From assembly GCA_039820405.1 (NCBI GenBank), contig JBCBQC010000178.1, positions 1 through 6,259 on the forward strand: 6,259 nt of DNA, in the 5' to 3' direction. The stretch comes from CALLVY01 sp937899855. GTDB lineage: Bacteria; Bacteroidota; Bacteroidia; Chitinophagales; Saprospiraceae. Shown here in pieces: positions 1 to 5,781 of this stretch. The position numbers and the translations under genes were made by a program. The notes beneath the pieces were generated by a model. The model searched no databases and was not told the DNA's origin. It saw nothing but the letters and a program-made list of their open reading frames with translations. Position 1 is the stretch's first letter. Each line of letters begins with the position of its first letter.

Positions 1-44
1 AAAATCTGCTTAAGCTGCATCCAAAAACAGTTGCCAGAAACACC

Positions 45-1982
45 CTAGCTGTCCTTATTATCTTCTACTTCTTCGTATTCGACGTCGGTCACGTCTTCGC
101 CCGCACCGTTGGCATTGCCACCTTCGGCGCCGTCTTCCGCAGTGGGGCCTTCGCCCGCACCACCGGCTTCGTTGGCGGCCTGAGAAGCGGCGTACATTTC
201 CTGGCTAGCGGCTTGCCAAGCGGTATTCAGCTCGGCGGTCGTACTTTCGATCTGGTCCATGTCCTGGGCCTTGTGGGCTTCTTTGAGCTTTTCCAGGGCA
301 CTTTCGATCGGTGCTTTTTTCTCCTCCGGCACCTTATCGCCAAACTCTTTGAGTTGCTTCTCGGTCTGGAAGATGAGGGTATCCGCGGCGTTCATCTTGT
401 CGACTTTCTCGCGGGCTTCCTGATCCGATTTGGCATTGGCTTCGGCTTCGGCTTTCATCCGAGCGATTTCTTCCTGCGAAAGACCGGTCGAAGCCTCGAT
501 GCGGATGCTCTGCTCACGCCCCGTCCCCTTGTCTTTGGCCGCAACGCTGAGGATACCGTTGGCGTCCATATCGAAGGTCACCTCGATCTGGGGCATACCC
601 CGTGGGGAGGGAGGAATACCGTCGAGGATAAAGCGGCCGACGGGACGGTTGTCCTTCGCCATGGGGCGCTCCCCCTGTAGGATATGGATCTCGACCGAGG
701 GCTGATTGTCCGCTGCGGTGGAGTATACTTTGGATTTCTTGGTGGGAATCGCGCTGTTGGACTCGATGACGACGTCGTACACCCCGCCCATCGTTTCGAT
801 ACCGAGGGACAGCGGCGTTACGTCAAGCAGCAGGACGTCCTGGACGTCACCACTCAGTACCCCACCCTGGATGGAGGCGCCGATGGCCACCACTTCGTCG
901 GGGTTGACCCCACGGTTGGGCTTTTTGCCAAAAAATTCTTCAACGGCCTGCTGGATCCGTGGAATCCGGGTAGATCCTCCTACGAGGATGACTTCGTCAA
1001 TTTCGCTCTTGTCCAAACCGGCGTCTCTCAGCGCCAGTTCGCAGGGCCGCAAGGTCCGGCTGACCAGGTCATCGGCCATTTGCTCAAATTTGGCGCGGCT
1101 GAGCTTGAGTACCAAGTGCTTGGGTACGCCATCGACAGCGGTGACGTAGGGCAGGTTGATTTCGGTCTCGGTACTGGAGGACAATTCGATCTTGGCCTTT
1201 TCGGCGGCGTCTTTCAGACGCTGGAGGGCCATGGGATCTTTGCGCAGGTCGATGCCTTCTTGGTCCTTAAAGGAGGCGGCCAACCAGTTGATGATGACTT
1301 GGTCAAAATCATCTCCACCGAGGTGGGTATCTCCGTTGGTAGACTTTACTTCGAAAACGCCTTCCCCCAGTTCGAGGATCGAGACGTCGAAGGTACCACC
1401 ACCGAGGTCGTACACGACGATGGTCATATCTTTGTTGCGTTTGTCGAGGCCGTAGGCCAGGGCAGCGGCGGTAGGTTCGTTGATGATGCGGCTGACCTTC
1501 AGGCCAGCTACTTCACCCGCTTCCTTGGTCGCCTGACGCTGGGAATCATTAAAATAGGCGGGAACCGTGACGACGGCTTCGGTGACCTCTTGGCCGAGAA
1601 AATCTTCGGCAACCTTTTTCATTTTCTGGAGCACCATCGCCGAAATTTCCTGGGGGGTGTAGAGCCGTCCGTCAATGTCGACCCGCGTGGTGTCGTTGTC
1701 TCCTTTGACCACTTTGTAGGCCATCCGTTCTACCTCACCGCTGACTTCGGAAAAACGCGTTCCCATGAATCGCTTGATCGAGGAGATGGTTCTGGTTGGA
1801 TTGGTGATGGCTTGACGTTTTGCGGGATCGCCAATTTTGCGCTCGCCATTGTCCATGAAAGCCACTACGGAGGGAGTGGTCCGTTTTCCCTCATCGTTGG
1901 GAATGACCACGGGCTCGCTGGCTTCCATTACGGCAACGCAGGAGTTGGTGGTTCCTAAATCAATCCCGATAATTTTACCCAT
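45..1982 (-). CDS. dnaK: Molecular chaperone DnaK (Hsp70), full length
   Basis: This is the cytoplasmic ATP-dependent Hsp70 chaperone, which binds exposed hydrophobic peptides and cycles with DnaJ and GrpE. At 645 residues it has normal length. The ATPase domain (about 1-380) shows all three Hsp70 signatures: IDLGTTNS at 7-14, YDLGGGTFDVSIL at 191-203 and VILVGGSTRIPRIQ at 331-344. Residues matching E. coli D8, K70, P143, E171 and T199 are present as D8, K70, P141, E169 and T197. The interdomain linker DVLLLD is at 382-387, followed by the substrate-binding beta domain (about 388-505) and the helical lid (about 506-600). An Ala/Gly-rich tail ends in an acidic stretch with EYEEVED (635-641), as usual in bacterial DnaK. 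The ATG start gives the canonical MGKIIGIDLG opening. Neither grpE nor dnaJ lies upstream; only 44 bases are visible downstream, with no terminator in them. Identification is certain. Confidence 0.99.
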   Translation of the reverse strand: MGKIIGIDLGTTNSCVAVMEASEPVVIPNDEGKRTTPSVVAFMDNGERKIGDPAKRQAITNPTRTISSIKRFMGTRFSEVSGEVERMAYKVVKGDNDTTRVDIDGRLYTPQEISAMVLQKMKKVAEDFLGQEVTEAVVTVPAYFNDSQRQATKEAGEVAGLKVSRIINEPTAAALAYGLDKRNKDMTIVVYDLGGGTFDVSILELGEGVFEVKSTNGDTHLGGDDFDQVIINWLAASFKDQEGIDLRKDPMALQRLKDAAEKAKIELSSSTETEINLPYVTAVDGVPKHLVLKLSRAKFEQMADDLVSRTLRPCELALRDAGLDKSEIDEVILVGGSTRIPRIQQAVEEFFGKKPNRGVNPDEVVAIGASIQGGVLSGDVQDVLLLDVTPLSLGIETMGGVYDVVIESNSAIPTKKSKVYSTAADNQPSVEIHILQGERPMAKDNRPVGRFILDGIPPSPRGMPQIEVTFDMDANGILSVAAKDKGTGREQSIRIEASTGLSQEEIARMKAEAEANAKSDQEAREKVDKMNAADTLIFQTEKQLKEFGDKVPEEKKAPIESALEKLKEAHKAQDMDQIESTTAELNTAWQAASQEMYAASQAANEAGGAGEGPTAEDGAEGGNANGAGEDVTDVEYEEVEDNKDS

Positions 1983-2067
1983 TTTATTCTAGCTTTTAAA
2001 TCGTTTAAATTAATGGTAAACAGAAGGGGTATTATTCCTTGTGCTCATACTTACAATCGGGGGAGAT

Positions 2068-2101
2068 CAATAGTAATGCCAAGCCCCGAGAGCCGACAAA
2101 A
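2068..2101 (-). promoter_or_regulatory. Candidate dnaK promoter (Bacteroidetes type)
   Basis: Read on the minus strand, TTTTG (2101..2097) is followed after 21 nt by TACTATTG (2075..2068), one mismatch from the Bacteroidetes -7 consensus TAnnTTTG. Transcription would start near 2063, giving a leader of about 80 nt before the dnaK ATG. A rival is AATCTTTG at 2121..2114, but its spacing to the nearest T-rich -33 element is only 16 nt. I see no CIRCE element, so control by HrcA is not supported. The assignment rests on consensus matching only. Confidence 0.28.
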
Positions 2102-2151
2102 GTGCAGATTTGGCAAAGATTTAAGGAGTAGAAGTGTCAAAAAAGAGGAAA

Positions 2152-2204
2152 CGAGTGTCAGGCTGGCTTGGACGTGAGATGACAAAAAGGCAGCCTGACA
2201 CTCG
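2152..2204 (-). terminator. Perfect 14-bp inverted repeat, probable terminator of the lipoprotein gene
   Basis: The arms 2152-2165 (CGAGTGTCAGGCTG) and 2191-2204 (CAGCCTGACACTCG) are exact reverse complements around a 25-nt spacer. After one mismatch the stem gains three more pairs, leaving a loop of about 17 nt. On the minus strand the hairpin begins about 10 nt after the lipoprotein stop codon. It is followed by a pyrimidine-rich tract (2151..2139) ending in six T residues. Position, strand and T tract fit intrinsic termination, separating this gene from dnaK. The loop is large and the T run starts several bases after the stem, so it may instead be a REP-like palindrome or a protein-binding site. 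Confidence 0.6.
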
Positions 2205-2213
2205 GGAAAGGGC

Positions 2214-3227
2214 CTACTGGAAGTTGAGCGGTGCGGTAAACTGACCGATCCGTAGGCTATCGCGGGAGCGGGTGTTGAGGATAAAGCCATCCACCAGTAC
2301 CGTATTGGTAGAGGAGAATACCCCAAAACCTTCGCTGAGGTTGGTGTAAGTGGGAATAACTTGAGAGGAGGTAATACCGGTATTGACTTTACCTTGTTCG
2401 ATGTAGCGACGCACCTCGGGGCCACCGCCGTCGACTCTTACCGATACGCTCACAAAACGACGTATCATACCGGGAACGACGTCGATATTGCTGCCCATAA
2501 AGCGGAACAGGTCGTTGCCGGGGATGGTCCGCGTCTGGGTACCGTTCGAATTTTCGTCGGGGATGATGCTCCGGGCGAGGTCCCAGGTGAGGGTACGGGG
2601 AAGCCACTCGCTTTCGTTGACGTCTCGCTCCTCGTAGTGTAGGATAAAACTCAGGTCAAAAATGTCCGTATCTTCCGTTGCAAATTTCCAACCCGCATTG
2701 AAGTTGGTATTAAATTGAATGTTGCGGTTGAGGTTTTGGTTGGGGCTCACCAGGTCGAGATCGGAGGCGACGGAGGTTTCGGCCGTCACCAGCTCTAGGT
2801 CGTCTCCGCGGTTGAGGATGAGTTGCAGTCTTTCGCCGCTGTTGAACCGTCGGTCACCAGGAAGCACCAATTTGTAGAGGAAATTGGGGGACGTGGCGAA
2901 GGCACCGCCGTCTTCTCGGGGAAATCCCTCATCGTCTCCATTGACCCGCTCCAGAGTAAAGACTTCCTCCGTACGGAGGATTTTGATTTGGGCGGTCAGA
3001 TTGTCGTAGTACAGAGAATCGGGGATTTGGGCGAGTTCGAGTGCCGAATTTTGGGGATCGATAAAGGCCTTTTCAATACGGATAAGGTGCACCGAATCCT
3101 GCCGATCAATCAGCCCGTACACAACGGGAATGTCCTTCCATTCCGTCACCAATTCCAATTCATTGTCACAGGCGCTAAAGAGCACCGACATCAGGACAAC
3201 CAGTCCGAGTAAAGAGCATTGTTTCAT
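2214..3227 (-). CDS. Putative secreted lipoprotein of unknown function (DUF4249-like)
   Basis: No characterised function is recognised. The 337-residue protein opens with a lipoprotein signal peptide: Lys2, a hydrophobic core (about 6-18) and a lipobox-like LFSAC with the acylated cysteine at 20, followed by the acidic DNELEL. Processing by signal peptidase II and anchoring to a membrane, probably the outer one, is inferred. The remainder has no membrane segment and looks like a beta-rich globular domain. It starts with a pattern around WKDIPVVYGLIDRQDS (30-45), then HLIRIEKAFI (47-56), and ends with a region around SEGFGVFSS (298-306). This arrangement recalls uncharacterised Bacteroidota lipoproteins, some annotated DUF4249, many in polymer-uptake or surface contexts; I am unsure of the family. 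No SusC/SusD partner is visible: panB lies divergently upstream and dnaK downstream. The ATG start is supported by the signal peptide and by a promoter box just before it. Confidence 0.85.
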   Translation of the reverse strand: MKQCSLLGLVVLMSVLFSACDNELELVTEWKDIPVVYGLIDRQDSVHLIRIEKAFIDPQNSALELAQIPDSLYYDNLTAQIKILRTEEVFTLERVNGDDEGFPREDGGAFATSPNFLYKLVLPGDRRFNSGERLQLILNRGDDLELVTAETSVASDLDLVSPNQNLNRNIQFNTNFNAGWKFATEDTDIFDLSFILHYEERDVNESEWLPRTLTWDLARSIIPDENSNGTQTRTIPGNDLFRFMGSNIDVVPGMIRRFVSVSVRVDGGGPEVRRYIEQGKVNTGITSSQVIPTYTNLSEGFGVFSSTNTVLVDGFILNTRSRDSLRIGQFTAPLNFQ

Positions 3228-3231
3228 GCCG

Positions 3232-3266
3232 CAAATTTAGTTTTTTTTACCAAAACAAACCCAAAA
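3232..3266 (-). promoter_or_regulatory. Candidate promoter of the lipoprotein gene, 4 nt from its ATG
   Basis: On the minus strand TAAATTTG (3239..3232) is an exact match to the Bacteroidetes -7 element TAnnTTTG. T-rich TTTTG (3266..3262) stands 22 nt upstream as a possible -33 element, and a second TTTG (3259..3256) at 16 nt. An A8 tract lies between the elements. Only four bases (CGGC) separate the -7 box from the ATG. Transcription would therefore start at or within a few bases of the start codon, suggesting a leaderless or nearly leaderless mRNA. Confidence 0.5.
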
Positions 3267-3442
3267 CAATGAAAGCATTGACGTTAAGTAGACCTTTCGA
3301 TCGGGCATTGATTTGAATTCTAACGCAAAAAAAATAGCATTAGTCCGAGGCGCTAAAGTCTTTTCGACGGAATGCCCAAAATTGTCAATGGATGAAGGGC
3401 AAGGCCCCCTCGGAAGGGCCCGGGTAGTGCGCCGTCGTTATT

Positions 3443-3476
3443 TTTGAGGGCAATACGAACAAAAGACCTATCTTAG
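3443..3476 (+). promoter_or_regulatory. Candidate panB promoter (Bacteroidetes type)
   Basis: TTTG (3443-3446, in a run of T residues) is followed after 22 nt by TATCTTAG (3469-3476), one mismatch from TAnnTTTG. The predicted start near 3482 leaves a leader of about 35 nt before the panB ATG, with no Shine-Dalgarno-like purine stretch near the start, as is common in Bacteroidota. The spacing is slightly long for the consensus. Confidence 0.42.
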
Positions 3477-3518
3477 CTCCGCTAGCATCCAGCGCAATAA
3501 CTTTACAGCCACCAAACT

Positions 3519-4334
3519 ATGTCACTACACAAAGAAGTCAAACGGGTAACCACCCATATTTTACAAGCCATGAAGGCCCGCGGGGAAAAAATCAGCATGC
3601 TCACGGCCTACGATTATTCCATGGCCCGTATCCTGGATGAGGCCGGAACCGACGTTTTACTGGTCGGTGATTCGGCCTCCAACGTCATGGCGGGACACGA
3701 GACTACCCTCCCCATTACCCTCGACCAAATGATCTATCACGCCAGCTCGGTCATTCGGGGGGTCAAACGGGCACTGGTCGTCGTCGATTTGCCCTTTGGC
3801 TCCTACCAGGGCAATTCCTCCAACGCCCTGAAATCCACCATCCGGATCATGAAGGAGGCGGGCGCCCACGCGGTCAAAATGGAAGGAGGGCAAGAGATCG
3901 CAGAGTCGATTACGCGGGTGCTATCCGCAGGGGTGCCCGTGATGGGTCACCTGGGCCTGACGCCACAGTCGATCTACAAGTTTGGAACCTACACCGTACG
4001 AGCCAAGGAAGAAGAGGAGGCACAAAAATTGATTCGCGACGCCCAGCTCTTACAGGAATTGGGTTGTTTCGCCATCGTCTTGGAAAAAATTCCCGCCAAG
4101 CTGGCCAAACAAGTCTCCGAATCCCTCGTTATTCCTACCATCGGCATCGGTGCGGGACCGGATGCCGACGGGCAAGTACTCGTCACCCACGACCTGCTGG
4201 GCATCACCAAGGATTTTCAGCCGCGTTTTCTCCGTCGCTACATGGAGCTGTTTGATTCGATCAAGGAGGCGGTGCAATTGTACATCCGGGACGTCAAAGA
4301 ACGGGATTTCCCCAACGATAAGGAACAATACTAG
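3519..4334 (+). CDS. panB: 3-methyl-2-oxobutanoate hydroxymethyltransferase (ketopantoate hydroxymethyltransferase)
   Basis: PanB transfers a hydroxymethyl group from 5,10-methylenetetrahydrofolate to 2-oxoisovalerate, giving ketopantoate, the committed step of pantothenate and CoA synthesis in the cytoplasm. The 271-residue protein is of normal family length. Family blocks appear in order: MLTAYDYSMA (27-36), LLVGDSASNVMAGHETTLPI (47-66), VVVDLPFGSY (87-96), VKMEGG (119-124), GHLGLTPQS (143-151), VLEKIP (187-192) and PTIGIGAG (206-213). By alignment with E. coli PanB the Mg-binding residues are D51, D90 and E122 and the catalytic acid is E189; the spacings agree apart from a two-residue insertion after D90. 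The ATG at 3519 gives the N-terminal extension I associate with Bacteroidota PanB. No panC, panD or panE lies next to it. mltG follows 75 bp downstream on the same strand and may be cotranscribed. Confidence 0.98.
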   Translation: MSLHKEVKRVTTHILQAMKARGEKISMLTAYDYSMARILDEAGTDVLLVGDSASNVMAGHETTLPITLDQMIYHASSVIRGVKRALVVVDLPFGSYQGNSSNALKSTIRIMKEAGAHAVKMEGGQEIAESITRVLSAGVPVMGHLGLTPQSIYKFGTYTVRAKEEEEAQKLIRDAQLLQELGCFAIVLEKIPAKLAKQVSESLVIPTIGIGAGPDADGQVLVTHDLLGITKDFQPRFLRRYMELFDSIKEAVQLYIRDVKERDFPNDKEQY

Positions 4335-4409
4335 ACCCCGCCCCAATAGCCGCCCTCCGGCAAACGTTGCCAAATTAAAGCGGCACCAAATTTTAAAATT
4401 GCGGAAACC

Positions 4410-5441
4410 GTGTTTCGAAAAATACTGATCTTACTGGCCCTCGTGGGGAGCGTGGTAGCCTTTTTGGGCTACCAAAAGTACCGGGAGGTTTTTGCCCCCA
4501 ACGTCCCCGCCACCCTTGCCGAAACCCACTTGTACATCCCCACCGGAGCGAACTTTGAGGAGGTCCGGCGTCTGCTGACGGAGGGAGGCTACCTGATCGA
4601 TCCGGCGTCTTTCGAGTGGCTTGCCGAACGGATGAATTACAAAAAGTCCGAGATGCGATCGGGGCGTTTTGAGATCCAAGCGGGTTGGAGCAACCGCCAG
4701 CTCATCGGCCACCTCCGGGGGGGCAAACAGGCGACGGTCAAAGTGGTGCTCAATAACGAGCGGCTCATCAGCGACATCGCCGGCAAGGTGGCCCGCTCCA
4801 TCGAACCGGACTCCCAAGCGATTTACCGACTCCTCAGCGATCCCGAGTTCTTAGATCGCAAGGGATACACCGAGGAGCATTTGCTGTCCCTCTTCATCCC
4901 CAACACCTACGATTTCTTCTGGAACACCACGCCCGTACAGTTTTTCGAACGCATGGAAAAGGAAAAGCAACGCTTTTGGGAGCAAAACAACCGCCTCCAA
5001 AAAGCCGAGCAACGGGACATGAGCCCCACCGAGGTCTACACCCTGGCCTCCATCGTGGAGCGGGAATCCAACCAGCGGGAGGAGCGCCCGACCATCGCCG
5101 GCGTCTACCTCAACCGCCTGGAGCGGGACATCCCCCTCCAAGCCGATCCGACCGTGGTCTTTGCGACCAAACAGTTTGACCTCCGACGGGTCCTCAAAAA
5201 GCACCTGGCATTCGAATCGCCCTACAACACCTACCTCAATGCGGGCCTCCCCCCCGGCCCAATCAGCATGGCCTCCATCAACAGCATCGACGCCGTCCTC
5301 GATGCGGAAGACCACGAGTACCTCTTTTTCTGCGCCAAACCCGGTAAAGTGGGCTACCACGCCTTCGCCAAGACGCTCGCCGGCCACAATGCCAATGCCC
5401 GCAAATACCACCGCTGGCTCAACCAACAGCGGGTGCGCTAA
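4410..5441 (+). CDS. mltG: Endolytic transglycosylase MltG (YceG-like)
   Basis: MltG is an inner-membrane lytic transglycosylase that cuts nascent peptidoglycan strands in the periplasm and is thought to end glycan chain growth. The 343 residues are close to the E. coli protein in length. A single N-terminal membrane helix lies at about 4-22 after a short basic start. A LysM-like region with the pattern YIPTGANFEEV (42-52) follows, then the YceG domain. Family motifs are FIPNTYDFFW (162-171), LASIVERES (212-220), AGVYLNRL (230-237), LQADPTVVFA (243-252), SPYNTYLNAGLPPGPIS (270-286) and HAFAKTLAGHN (317-327). E217 in the IVERES motif is the likely catalytic glutamate, matching E. coli E218. 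The start is GTG: no ATG or better codon lies nearby upstream in frame, and this start gives a proper membrane anchor. A poor promoter match (TAAAATTG, 4394-4401) precedes it, so it may be read from the panB promoter, its own, or both. Confidence 0.96.
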   Translation: MFRKILILLALVGSVVAFLGYQKYREVFAPNVPATLAETHLYIPTGANFEEVRRLLTEGGYLIDPASFEWLAERMNYKKSEMRSGRFEIQAGWSNRQLIGHLRGGKQATVKVVLNNERLISDIAGKVARSIEPDSQAIYRLLSDPEFLDRKGYTEEHLLSLFIPNTYDFFWNTTPVQFFERMEKEKQRFWEQNNRLQKAEQRDMSPTEVYTLASIVERESNQREERPTIAGVYLNRLERDIPLQADPTVVFATKQFDLRRVLKKHLAFESPYNTYLNAGLPPGPISMASINSIDAVLDAEDHEYLFFCAKPGKVGYHAFAKTLAGHNANARKYHRWLNQQRVR

Positions 5442-5781
5442 AGGTGGTGGTTCTTTTTCGGCTGGGACCCAAGTAAAATATTTCCCGAAACAGAACCTTT
5501 ACCTGCTTTTGCGGTCGAAAGCCCGACAAAAAGATGGCGAAGCAATGCTTAACATCGAAAATGTCGGAAATCGACTGGCGGCGGAGGCTTGGGTGTCCCG
5601 AAAGCATTCGGGACCACCCTTTGCCCCGAGTCTACCCCATCCACAATTACCCTCTTTTTGCCCTTCTTGTCGCCCTCTTTTGGTAACAATACCACAGCAC
5701 ACTTTGAACCATCCATACGCATCCATTGCTTGATCAACAGTACCTCTGGGGAGCCCCTCCTACTCGCCTTGTCCACTACCG
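5442..5781. other. Convergent intergenic region, no convincing gene
   Basis: These 340 bp lie between the ends of mltG (plus) and the GH13 gene (minus). They contain one strong hairpin (5591-5619) and a pyrimidine-rich block at 5650-5682 made of three similar units (CCCTCTTTTTG, CCCTTCTTGT, CCCTCTTTTG). Reading frames of 60 to 80 codons exist, including a GTG-started one on the minus strand from 5776 to 5549 with a lysine-rich middle. They cross the hairpin, overlap each other and resemble no family I know. No RNA gene was recognised. Confidence 0.6.
5591..5619. repeat. Strong hairpin between convergent genes
   Basis: Arms GTCCCGAA (5595-5602) and TTCGGGAC (5607-5614) pair perfectly around the tetraloop AGCA. 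A further four pairs, GGGT (5591-5594) with ACCC (5616-5619), follow past one bulged C at 5615. The structure lies 150 nt after the mltG stop and 163 nt after the GH13 stop. A bidirectional terminator is possible, but only three T residues follow on the plus strand and no T run follows on the minus strand. A dispersed palindromic repeat is an equally good reading; there is a single copy here. Confidence 0.55.

Larger units (their letters stand above)
3228..3518. other. Divergent promoter region between the lipoprotein gene and panB
   Basis: This 291-bp gene-free stretch is A+T richer than its neighbours. It has an A/T8 run at 3241-3248, a second A8 run near 3327-3334, and a candidate promoter at each end. 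It also contains small inverted repeats: CAATG/CATTG at 3267-3280, and GGCCC/GGGCC at 3403-3420 upstream of the panB promoter. The longest reading frames are too short and lack family resemblance. Nothing else is seen. Confidence 0.6.

Noticed and set aside
831..842. Perfect 12-bp palindrome CAGGACGTCCTG inside dnaK
   Set aside because: It falls in the codons for the conserved linker (QDVLLLD), where repeated GACGTC arises from Asp-Val codons, so no separate function is needed.
1983..2213. CIRCE/HrcA operator upstream of dnaK
   Set aside because: CIRCE is TTAGCACTC-N9-GAGTGCTAA. The inverted repeat here carries GAGTG and CACTC in the opposite order, with a different spacer and different flanks. 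The TTTAAA-TCG-TTTAAA pattern at 1995-2009 is low-complexity and too short to call an operator.
3270..3317. Short plus-strand ORF in the divergent promoter region
   Set aside because: It has only 15 codons, no ribosome-binding or promoter signal of its own, and overlaps the promoter elements of the lipoprotein gene.
4851..5426. 191-codon minus-strand ORF opposite mltG
   Set aside because: It is the antisense shadow of a complete, well-conserved gene, is Gly/Val/Asp-rich as such shadows are, and has no family resemblance or lead-in.
5161..5733. 190-codon plus-strand ORF overlapping the end of mltG and the intergenic region
   Set aside because: Its first half is a shifted frame of mltG with a Ser/Pro/Thr-rich composition, and the second half runs through the hairpin and non-coding sequence.
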